Part shown: positions 12,572 through 23,069 of the stretch, piece after piece
Numbering within the stretch: position 1 is the first letter of the stretch
Layout of the letters: each line of letters opens with the position of its first letter
Assembly (NCBI GenBank): GCA_013398295.1
Contig: VZSF01007910.1
Span: forward strand, 222,201-286,200
DNA from: Chionis minor
Lineage: Eukaryota; Chordata; Aves; Charadriiformes; Chionididae
Direction: 5' to 3'
DNA length: 64,000 bases
Made by a program: the position numbers and the translations under genes
The notes under the pieces: model-generated
Database searches by the model: none
Told to the model about the DNA's origin: nothing
Seen by the model: the letters and a program-made list of their open reading frames with translations, nothing else

Positions 12572-12601
12572 ATTCCGTATCAGCCAACACTGATACGGAA
12601 T
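12572..12601. repeat. perfect 12-bp inverted repeat with 6-nt loop
   Basis: ATTCCGTATCAG, loop CCAACA, CTGATACGGAAT: fully complementary arms. It lies in repeat-poor DNA, so it is not part of a CR1. Function unknown. Confidence 0.9.
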
Positions 12602-13982
12602 ACGACTCCGCAGAAGAGTTGGCACAGCACTTGGACAAAGATCCTGCACAAAGATTCGTACCTGACTGTAACACAACACATTAAAACTCAAAACAGGAAC
12701 TAAAGTGGCTTGCTCGGGCTTGATACATCAATGGTTTTCACGCACCTCACTTTAAAATCAAATAGGTATTTAACAGGACGCTTTTTCACGGCTAAAAAAC
12801 TTTCAGACAAAGCTCGGCTTCAGATCCCCTCGCTTTTATCACCGGGACAAGGCAGGATAAGAAAGCACAGAGTGAAGCACAAGATTTATCCCCCTAATAA
12901 CCTCAATCTGATCTCCATGCTCTTTCATACTGCTAAACGCAAAGATAACTAAAACATGCTCCTCCAGAAAAATAAACTGGGAAGATAACAGAGCAGTTTT
13001 TTTTTAAAGACTTCAACCCAGCGGATCAATATCCTGTTGCTTAAGAAAAGGAATGTAAAAAAGACAGGGCCTTAATTTCCATTTCAAGAACGGGGTTCTA
13101 CATCACCTACCATTCAGCAAGAGCTAAAGTGCTTTTTAATTTTGTCCTCGTGCCAAAGCATTCAGAGAACAACAACCAAAAGGACAAAGCCAAAGTTCAA
13201 AGATTCAAGACACAAAGTGGAGCTGAAGCTCTCGGACAGATGGGACACCGAGCCGTAACCTCATTTAATTTGTTGCAAGGAGATGTATTCAGAAATTCCT
13301 GTTAATGGCAAAGAAAAAAAAAGAGAAATGAAACAGGCACCCAGAAATCAAGATGTTGGCATCAGAGAATTTAGGGAAATGGTTTTCACACAAAAGGGTA
13401 ATGAATGTTTGGCGGAAATCACTAAGATAGGTCATTGTGCCAAAAAAGCGTTTTGCAAGAAATCCATTTATGCACACGTTGAAAGGATTAAGGAGACTGG
13501 GGGGAAAGAAGGGAAAACAAAGAAACGCTGGTTTTTCAGGTCACTCAAGATTTAAGGAATTGCCACCGGTTTGGAAATGAATTGAGTAGTCGGTATTATC
13601 CCGTATTCTTACCCCACCACAGGCATGAGTTTATACTTAGCTTTTCCCAAAATACCATATTTGGGGCAACAGAACAGAAAGGAGGCAGCAAAGTGCATCA
13701 CAGCTGCTGACTTCTCCTATACGGCCGCTTTTAGTAGTTATGCCTAAGAAAGCTCCCGGATTACTGGTGGGTAGTATCATTTGATTCTTTCAAGACAGCA
13801 ATACCGAAAATAGGTCGCAGTTCTACCGAATCCTTTGGGAAAGGTTGCAAAGGGAATTGAAGAAATTGTGTGCTAAGCCAGGGGAGTCCGTCCGTTCACA
13901 TCCATTCACTGCCTGTCGGATCAGATACATCCGAGGACCTTCCTCCAGCAGCGGAGCTGCACGACCTGGTGGTTCTGGACTA

Positions 13983-14000
13983 TCCTCCTCCTCCTCCTCC
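13983..14000 (+). repeat. short TCC trinucleotide run (six units)
   Basis: Six perfect TCC units followed by CTCTGC. It produces a GGGGGG run in an antisense frame that has no other coding support. Confidence 0.9.
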
Positions 14001-14996
14001 CTCTGCTACTAACCTGGGGTACAGGTTAATCCTTGCCTGGGCAACTGGGATCCGAGATGAATAGCAAAATGCTGGAGCGAGAGAGTGGGAACGCTGCAAG
14101 GTGGAACGAAGAAGGAAAATAGCATCTCCCTGCAGTTCAATCCTCTTCCACCCTACAGGCAAAAAGCCTACAAAAGACGACCCAGAAGGCAGGAACTTTA
14201 CAAAGAAAAGGTGAACAAAGTCCACAACTGCACAGTAATCGACCCTACACTGAAGGATTTTGTACCCAACAAAATATGGGAGCAGTTTAACCCATGCAGA
14301 GATGCTGTGGGTTTTGCCCCATCCACCATGGATTCTGGGCAAGACGCTTGGATGATGTGGATCAGGACACGTCCAAGGCAGCTAAAAAGAGTCAGGCTAC
14401 AAAATACAGCCTTTGGTACCACACATAAAGGAAGGGAAAACTCCCTCTGCTCCTTCTTCTATTATCCTGTAAAACTGACTTCACATTAAGACACTTCACA
14501 AGGCTTACGCTGACTAATTAGGAATATTTCTATAACACTTCAAAAGCTGTTATATGAGGACAGTATTTAAGAGGAACATGTTCTGTTAACTTTCAGTTTT
14601 GTTAACTTATAAAGCTCAAAATGGTCTAAAGAAAACAGGGATAGTGAGCATAATATATGGGAACTCGGAAACTAAATGAGTTTAAGAAGAGAGATGAGAA
14701 AAACAGAGTATAACCAGGAGGATGAAAATACATAACTAAATCTTGTCTGTGTTAAGGAGATTGTACTGTTTGCGGAAAGCCTTGGGAATTTTCCGTAATA
14801 GACACAACTTCAACTCAGCAATTAAAAAAAAGTGTTTATAAAAATAAAGCTGTTCTTAAACTCACAATGTTCCTTCGGCAGTTTCCTTAGGGAGCAGAGA
14901 TGTAATTGTGTATAAACAACCGAAATTATTCTTGTTTGTAAATTGTGTCATTGCTTTTCATTTCCCCTGTGTGGCAGTTCCAGGAAAACCTCGGCA

Positions 14997-15020
14997 ACAA
15001 TTCATTGATAAATGAATTGT
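14997..15020. repeat. 9-bp AT-rich inverted repeat
   Basis: ACAATTCAT, loop TGATAA, ATGAATTGT. Perfect but AT-rich, so chance is plausible. Confidence 0.7.
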
Positions 15021-16301
15021 CCCAAAACCTGGTATTTTTTTTTCCACCATAGGGGGATATCGTAAGAAAAAGGTAATGGTTTGTTTTTAAATCTATAAGT
15101 ATGATGCAGCTTACCAAAATGAAGCGTATCAGAATGCGACTCATTTATGATTTAGAAGCCAGAACACTTCTATTAGGATTCTGGGTTCAATTAAAGCCTT
15201 AGACAAACAGGTATCGACACATCATTTATCCCCAAAGAACAACCCTCTTTTGGTAGCAGTGATTTTTTACAACAACTACAACTCCGTAGCACCTCACAAG
15301 ATGGAAGATATAAAATACACACTGAGAAAGGAAAACACAATACATCTGTCCTTAGGTGATCCCTCTGTGCCCAGAGTTATGCTTCTTTTTACACGTTCCA
15401 GAGTCCACGGCAGCCTTAAAACTGCTGATAAACCCAAACCTAAGCTGATTTTAGAACCACGCATGAACTTTGTAGCCATAACCTGCCTTTATGTCCGTTG
15501 AGTTCCGGTGTGAAGTTTTCACCTGCAGATGTTGCCGCGGCCATTTGGAAGATATTCCTGAATTATAAAGTCTTTTGGTTTTGCAGGTAGCTTCTGCCAT
15601 TCGCCTTCCCTGTGCATCTGGAGACCAAAGGATTTCCATGCCACCAGAGGCTTCGGAGGATGAAGCAGGCTCTGCCACCCTTGCGTACTTCATATTCCAC
15701 TTAGCCCATCTCTACGTTAAGCACCGTAAGTTTTCAAACACAAGGTCTCCTTCCATCACCCCTTTTCTCCTTTTCTTCCAGCTGCCCAATGCTGCTAAGC
15801 CAGAGCTTCACTTCACCTCCTTCTTCAGATGGAAGAATCACAGGCAGCAGATGCCGAACCCCGACAAATCCCATGCCAGGCAGTGCAGTATTTGACTGGG
15901 ATTTTGAACAGATCCAACAAACAGACCAAGAAAAGAGAAAGACACAGGAGGAAACAAGGGACCAAGCTTATTCCTAAAGAGTGGTTTCTTTGACAAGTGA
16001 CTACGTCAGCACTGGAAGCAAGACACCAGGGTAAAGAACCCACCAGGGCTTTCTGGTTTAAGGACTCCAATTAAATCCAGGACTCACTAATGAAGACTGC
16101 ACACAGAAATTAGTTCTTTCCCCACACATGTGCACTCTCACACGTTGTTGTTTTTGTTAAGATGGAGCTTGCATTTTTTTTTTTTTATTTTTCCTTTTCA
16201 AATTTCTTTTGAGGGTCTAGCTAGGAAATGAGACCACAGGTCAGGTGGGCTCTTGGGAAGCCAACGCTGCCCTGGCAGGACCCCGGTGCCAGAAGCAAGA
16301 C

Positions 16302-16383
16302 GTTAACCTTTAACCGGGTCTGATGACAGCTAAAGAGGATGGCAGCACCTTTTAGCTGCCATCACAACTGGGTAAAGGTTAAC
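16302..16383. repeat. nested 82-bp imperfect palindrome (hairpin)
   Basis: Outer arms GTTAACCTTTAACC (16302-16315) and GGGTAAAGGTTAAC (16370-16383) pair at 13 of 14 positions. Inner arms GATGACAGCTAAA (16322-16334) and TTTAGCTGCCATC (16351-16363) pair at 12 of 13. They are separated by a symmetric 6/6 unpaired section and closed by a 16-nt loop. Not CR1-derived. The architecture resembles ancient palindromic conserved repeats or an RNA hairpin. No family assignment is possible by eye. Confidence 0.85.
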
Positions 16384-17206
16384 TGTAACTCTCCTCGACA
16401 GAGCAGATCTGCCACTGACAAATACCATATGACAGCCTTTTTTTGTTCATTTTAACAAGGCTTGCACGGTCTGTCATTAATTAAGTCTAATGCCAGCAAA
16501 GTCTAAGGCAGCACTGACTCAATTATAACACTAAAAGTTGGGCAAAAAACTCTTGAGAAAGCCCTGCACGCTGAAGCTGAGGAGGGGACTGGGGAAAATG
16601 TCTTTGCAATTCAGCGAAGCCTTGCTCATCTCACTCCAGCTAGAAAGAGCATCCTCGTTAGCGCAGAAAACGCGTTCCCAATCCCTTATCCCGATGCTTA
16701 TTCCATCACTGAGTCTTAAATGCACGGACGTGTTGTTGTTTTGTATATAGTTCTAGCATAAATATACTTTTCTCAGTGCAGAGAAATTTTTGGGGTTTAA
16801 AAAGACATTTCATTTGGTGCCTGGCAAACTTCATTCTGCCACTTCGGACCGTAACGCTACTGGCACCACTGCTGCTTAACTTGTAATTTCAGCTAATTAC
16901 TAATAAATTACCTTGCACTAGAATGGAACCTTTTGTGCTTACAGTTAAATAACAACGCCAGGCGAGGAAAAGCATTTTACTCTTTAACAGAGATGTGGTA
17001 GGCCCACAGGTAGGCCAGTGCCTCCGCTGAATTCCAAAGGGAACTGAAATATTGGATGAGTAACAGCAATTGTAAAATTCTATGATCGTACGTTGCACTT
17101 ACGCTTGTGACCCACAAAAAAACATTTTCAGTTTTTTGATCTATACAATATTATGTCCAAGGATATTCACTGGCTATTGTAGGTACGGGGGGATATTTAG
17201 AGTGCT
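16384..17206. other. single-copy AT-rich stretch, possible conserved non-coding sequence
   Basis: Contains TGACAG/CTGTCA and TAATTAAG motifs around 16430-16490 just right of the hairpin. No exon seen. Confidence 0.4.
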
Positions 17207-17787
17207 TAGAGTCACCAATGTTAGAAGAGACCTTTAAGATCATCAAGTCTAACAATCAACCCAACACTGCCAAAACCACCACTGACCCATGTCCCTCAGC
17301 ACCACGTCTGCCCAGCTGTTGAACACCTCCAGGTATGGCGACTCCACCACTGCCCTGGGCAACCTCTTCCAATGCTTGACAGCTCTTTTGGTGAAGAAAT
17401 TTTTCCCAATATCCAATCTAAACCTCCCTTGGCACAAAGTCTCCCCTCAGCCCCCTTTTCTCCAGGCTGAACAAACCCAAGTCCCTCAGATGCGCCTCAC
17501 AAGACTTGTGCTCCAGACCCCTCACCAACTCCAAGTGCCCTTCTCTGGACACGCTCCAGACCCTCCATGTCTTTCTTGAACTGAGCCGCCCAAAACTGAC
17601 CACAGGATTTGAGGTGGGGCCTCACCATCGCCGAGTACAGGGGGACCATCACTGCCCCAGTTCTGCTGGCCACACCATTGCTGATCCAGGCCAGGATGCT
17701 GTTGGCCTCCTTGGCCACCTGGGCACGCTGCTGGCTCAGATTCAGCCGGCTGTAGACCAACACCGCCAGGTCCTTTTCTGCCAGGCA
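17207..17787 (-). mobile_element. CR1 LINE, 5'-truncated with internal loss, group A
   Basis: 3' part AGAAGAGACCTTTAAGATC with the terminal repeats decayed. Compared with the copy at 4303, about 0.15 kb between GGCACAA (17437) and AGTCTCCCCTCAGCC is missing. On the minus strand [16 protein letters not shown], then [20 protein letters not shown] and [19 protein letters not shown] are readable in pieces. Similarity ends near 17787. Confidence 0.93.
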
Positions 17788-20518
17788 TGCAGAAAAGCAT
17801 CTACACGCACAGAGCAACACACAATTTTTGACAAAGAAATGCAAGGCACCAGCTGTGTTTCTGTGAGCGCAAGCATTTCTGGAGTCATCAGTGTTGGGTT
17901 CCAGAGCCAGCAGCTCTGCACCCAACTGAGCATCACTTGTGCTTCAGAAATCACAACCCAGCGTTGCTCCTGCCAAAACACGCTTTCTGTTGCATTATGG
18001 AAGCTCTTCTCTGTCCTCTGAGCCCAGAGAAGTAACGATGGGAAGACCCAAAAGCTTCACCTTGGACCTTCAGAGCAAAGCGTTAATCACCCTGAAACAA
18101 ATTCACACATAATCATTTGTAAATACGACTGGATCGCTTGTTTGGGTCAAAATTAGTACAAGATTTGGGGGAAATGAGCAAGGTAGAGACACAGGTAGAA
18201 ACACAGGCAAAAAGGGATGAAATAGAAGCCATAATCATGGAAAATGCAGATTAATGATGCAGTGAAGATTTATCCCAGGGAAAAAAAAACACAGGCAGCG
18301 CTCATGGTTCTCTGCACTAAAAGCAGTTCATACTCCCTCTTTCCTTAATGATTTCCCACCTTCCCAATCCTCCCAGTCTTAAATACCAATTCTTAAACAC
18401 TTCGTCTCATTAACAGTGAGGGCTTAAGCTGTTAATATGACAAATGCTTCAGCCTAAAACCAGGTTACTGCTTCAGTCCTGATAAGAGCGTGCGTTAAAC
18501 AAAAATAGGGAATGCGCGCACGTGTTAATGCAATTCAATAGCACGAAGATAAAAACGAGCCGAGAAAACAGTTACGAGCCCTTGATTAAGGCCCGCGTTA
18601 ACTATCAGGCCCCATCAAAACCCCCATTGATGAGTAGCTCTTCGGCCACACACAGAGCTGTGATTTCCATCCACTTTCATAATCAGGGAGTTTGGATTTA
18701 CCGTTAATGTGACATTGATGAACCGGAATGGCACTAATGTGACATTGATGAACCAGAATGACAGTTCAGGCTTGATTAAAATTAGCCACAGCTCTTCAGC
18801 ACAGGACAAACCAGAAGGGCTTGACATACAACTCGCAGCTCCGATACTTCCAAAGCAAAAAGAAAGAAGAGGGTGAGGCAAAGAACAATGCGGGGAGAAA
18901 GCAGAAGAAGAAATCCAACAACAGGTACTCTCCAATTAAATCTAGGGTACTTCAATGAGCCTCATCATCTCAAACCTTCCTCTCACTGCTCAATTTTTTC
19001 AGTTGTCCGCATGCTCCTACAAGAACTAAACCATTCCACATATTCTCTCTTTAAACCTGCTTTCCAGAAGCACAGGGAAATTCTCCCCAGGTTGGTCCCA
19101 CCTGCTAGACGTTGCTTTCCCATCTGCTCTCCACCCATTCTCCTGCCCACAGTCCAGCAAGAGCCAGCATGCCACCTAGATGGCACGTAACACGTCCATT
19201 AAGCGAAGCATTGCTTTAATTCCATTTGAAGCTCTCTCACCTCTTAACACATTCCTCTATCTGTCCAAATCCCAAAATTAGCAGACAAGAGTCAAAATGT
19301 TGATGTAGAAGGTGGGCACCTGCCTCGTACTCACAATTACAGCTTCTAGGGACATCAATGGGCATCAGCACCTCGCTTTAGTAACTCCAGAATGAAAGTA
19401 GAGGGAATGAAGACTTATCAGAAGCTTCAAGGCAAGCCAGCACTAGATCTGGAAACAGGACAGAGCAGTTCTGCCTGAGAATTAGATAAAATTATGAAGT
19501 TAAATAAGTCAACCCCATGCCTTCAAGATCAGACTTCAAACAGTAAACCTGGGTTCTAAAGGAAAGCACACGCTGGCTCGCTAAAGCTGCCTGAAGGACG
19601 ACCACAGGAATGCTAAAGAAAAATATGATGGAAAATATTAAAACACACAACCGCTCAGGCCTAGATTCTGTTCACTAAAACATTTCCTTAAGGTTTAAAT
19701 TTAGGACAGCCACTCCTGTACTCTCATCATAAAGTTCACCTCCACAAACCCTGTCCACAGTGAAGTTCTGCGAATGCTGCAGCTATTTATTCACTGGATA
19801 ATTGTTATAACTTGTTAAAAACCCAGTGGTAACATCTCGGAACGTATAGCACTTATTCAGCAGTCAAAGCAATCTCCCAGATTTTGTTTCCAGCTGTGAA
19901 TTAGTTGAAATGGCCCTAACCTTCTGTAGTTACATTACTTGTTCCTTTTATAAACAAAATATTCTTTCATTCATGATATAATTTCCTAGATTATCCATTA
20001 TTAAAATTCCCCTCTCAAAAATGAATTTACATCTGAATTATCTCATTACTTCTGAACAAGCCAATTATTGCCTCTAGTGAACAAAATAATTAGACTTGTG
20101 CTCACTGCATTCGAGATCTTCTCCAGCAGCCCCGGTGTAATCACAGTCCCAGAACGCAGACCTAGAGAAAGCAAGAGATACAAACCTACACGCGCATACA
20201 CAACGAGGGAAAGGAGCAGCTTTTTTTCTCCCCAATATTGTTTATCACATGAATAGGTTAATTTTTTGTAGATACACACTCACATATTGAGTGCGCAGCG
20301 CAAACCAGGAATTGAAACTCTCATCGGCCAGGACCGATAGCAGCAAAGAACCTCATCTAATTTGTTGCTCCACAGCCGGAGCCCGGATCCTTCCCTCTCC
20401 TGTGACATTTCCTCTCAGCTCTCACAAATATCAGAGAACGCGGACAGAAGATGGGAAATGTCTCCTAGAAGCTGGTGGCCGGATTCATTTGTAGTGCACT
20501 AGATTTTAAACTTTATTT
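17788..20518. other. single-copy stretch containing a 30-bp tandem duplication
   Basis: No exon seen. The segment 18360-18800 is rich in TTAA/TAAT motifs and CpG for its surroundings and looks non-random, but no function can be assigned. Confidence 0.45.
18705..18764 (+). repeat. two-copy 30-bp tandem duplication
   Basis: TAATGTGACATTGATGAACC followed by GGAATGGCAC in copy 1 and AGAATGACAG in copy 2: 27 of 30 positions match. Local duplication, not a known repeat family. Confidence 0.9.
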
Positions 20519-20957
20519 AGAATCATAGAATCACTTGGGTTGGAAGAGACCTTCAAGATCATCGAGTCCAACCATAACCTACACTGCCAAACCCACCACT
20601 AAACCATGTCCCTCAACACCACGTCTGCCCGGCTTTTAAATACCTCCAGGGACGGCGATTCCACCACCTCCCTGGGCAGCCTGTTCCAAGGCTTGAGAAC
20701 CCTTTCAGTGAAGAAGTTTCTCCTAATCTCCAACCTAAACCTCCCCTGGCACAACTTGAGGCCATTTCCTCTTGTCCTGTCGCTTGTTACTTGGGAGAAG
20801 AGATTGACCCCCACCTCGCTACAACCTCCTTTCAGCGAGTTGTAGAGAGTGATAAGGTGTCCCCTCAACTTTCTCTTCTCCAGGCTATACAATCCCAACT
20901 CTCTCAGCCGCTCCTCATAAGACCTGTTCTCCAGACCCCTCACCAGCTCCGTTGCCC
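20519..20957 (-). mobile_element. CR1 LINE, 5'-truncated, group A
   Basis: Good-quality 3' end (AGAATCATAGAATCACTTGG). The ORF2 C-terminus is readable without interruption for about 140 codons on the minus strand: [55 protein letters not shown], then [19 protein letters not shown] and [20 protein letters not shown]. This is one of the least decayed tails in the window, suggesting a relatively young insertion. Truncation falls next to an A-rich run (AATAAAAAAATAAAAAATAA). Confidence 0.96.
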
Positions 20958-22676
20958 TGAATAAAAAAATAAAAAATAATTTTAATGATCCTTCCGCAGG
21001 TAGTAGAATGCTGCACTTATAGTAGAGAACACAGAATAACACTGAAAAGTTTCCTCCAACAGCCTGACACCGCCTCATTCTATGAAGGGCTGGTATTGTC
21101 AGCAAGACTTTAAGTAACTATTTTCACTACGGTATTAATAAAAATGCTTCCCTGTAGGATTGCCGTTTCCAGGCTTTGCACCGCGAGGGAACATAACCAT
21201 AGCCTGCCCGTGCTAAAACAAGCTTTACTAATTCAGAATCAGCTTGTTAAATCAACCTACTGAACGTAGCATCTACCTGCCCGGGTATCGGCGAAGCTCC
21301 AAGTTCTGGTATGCACCTGCCTTGCCCACATGGAAATGCTGGTTGGAGGAACCTTCAAGGACTTACCCTAAAGTCCAACATGAAGCCCCCATCAGCTGGA
21401 AACAGAATCAATCCTCAAACCCAAATCCAACGTTTCACCTGAGCAACCAGCTTCCCCCCCGCCCCACAACCCCAACAAAAGCTTTGTGTTTGGTTCTTTC
21501 TCACACCTTTGGCCATATAGATACAAAATATTCTTTAGAAAGAAGATAATTCTCTATGGATTTTGATGTTTTTACAAGCCTTTATGCCTTCAGGGCTCCT
21601 GCATTCTCTGCTTCTTTAAAAAAAACACCGGAGAATGCCATGGTAACCTGAACACAAAAAACAAGGGTGTTGCTTACCTCTTACTGTATTTTTTTTTACT
21701 ATTATTAGCTACGAAAACCTCTCGATAAGGCCCTGAACTTTCCTGTTTGAAGATCAGTTGACACCCCAAGTATGAAATACAATCACTCTATCGCTCTGAT
21801 TACTTTCTTACACTCCTTCCCCTACCCATGTCAGCTCCAGCACGCTTTTAACAGCTAATCCATCACAAACCTGCAGGGTCAGAGGCTAATGCTTTATACT
21901 ATGTGAAAACAGGGTTTCCCAGCTGCTTTCAGGTGATATAAATCACCCGTCCCAAGCTCCAGCGGTTCTTGCAATAGCCGTTACTAAAAGCCAGCCGGAA
22001 TGGATGCGGGGTGAGCCGAGTCAAAACGGCAATTAGTGATATACATATTTATGGTCCCAGTTCATCTGACGTACCTGGGACAGAAACGAATCCGTTTTAA
22101 AATCTCTGCGCGTACAAGAGTTGTTTCTGTCCACTGAACACTGCCAACGGAAATAAAACAGAACTTCCCAGCAAGGTCTCTCACGTATTCCTTGTTCCAA
22201 GTGCGTACACTTCTAAGGACTGTAAACAATGTGCCTTTTAATACCAATTTGACTCCAACACTGGACTCCGCGAGTCCTTTTTGACAAAGGAGCTGAAGTG
22301 GAACTAAGTAACATCTTTGTACTTGTCACAGCAATTGATGTAGGAATAGAATGGAAGCAGGTACTTAAACAGCAAAGCAGGCGGAGAAAAACATCCCTGG
22401 GAATCCAGGGTCGAAGAACAAACACGCACACCCTGCAACCCACGTCAGCATGATGTGGAGGTGAGTAAGGTGAACCAAAAGGCAAATATCCAAAGGTGGA
22501 CGGAACAAGGCTTTACCAACAGACAGGTCGACACTCTTTGAATTTACTGCGAGGTAAAACATCACAGACCTTGTGCCTTCTTTTTTTTTTTTTAATTTAA
22601 AAAAGCCGGGTGAGGGGGGACGTACTCATAAGTAATAAAGAACTGGAAGTCAAAATGACAAATACACAGTTATTTT
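20958..22676. other. single-copy stretch with a weak minus-strand exon candidate
   Basis: Nothing firm. 22075-22140 has good splice consensus on the minus strand (see findings). A T13 tract lies just before the next CR1. Confidence 0.4.
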
Positions 22677-23069
22677 CATAGAATCACAGAATGGATTAGG
22701 TTGGAAGGGACCTTAAAGATCATCTAGTTCCAACCCCCTGCCCTGGGTAGGGACACCTCCCACCACACCAGGGTGCTCAAAGCCCCGTCCAACCTGGCCT
22801 TGAACCTCCAGGGATGGGGCAGCCACAGCTTCGCTGGGCAACCCCGGCCAGGGGCTCACCACCCTCACAGGCAACAATTTCTTCCTAATCTCTCATCTAA
22901 ATCTCCCCTCTTCCAGTTTGAAGCCATCACCCCTCGTCCTATCACCACATGCCCTCATAAAAAGTCCCTCTCCAGCTTCCTTGTAGACCCCTGTGAGATA
23001 CTGGAAGGGTCTCAAAGGTCTCCCCGGAGCCTTCTCTTCTCCAGGCTGAACAACGCCAACTCTCTCAGC
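22677..23069 (-). mobile_element. CR1 LINE, 5'-truncated, group C
   Basis: Starts CATAGAATCACAGAATGGAT, then GTTGGAAGGGACCTTAAAG, GCCCCGTCCAACCTGGCC, CCAGGGATGGGGCAGCCACA and the reverse of the [11 protein letters not shown] block near 23030. Very similar in structure and truncation point to the copies at 3650 and (plus strand) 41300-41647. Confidence 0.94.

Larger units (their letters stand above)
10297..16301. other. 6-kb repeat-poor single-copy stretch
   Basis: No CR1. Holds a perfect 12-bp inverted repeat (12572-12601), a 9-bp one (14997-15020), a six-unit TCC run (13983-14000), and a weak plus-strand exon candidate (15587-15725, discussed in findings). Several 90-135 codon frames exist but none shows codon or splice support. 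Confidence 0.45.

Noticed and set aside
14085..14489. 134-codon plus-strand frame in repeat-free DNA
   Set aside because: No splice-site support, an overlapping 120-codon antisense frame of equal quality, and no family recognised.
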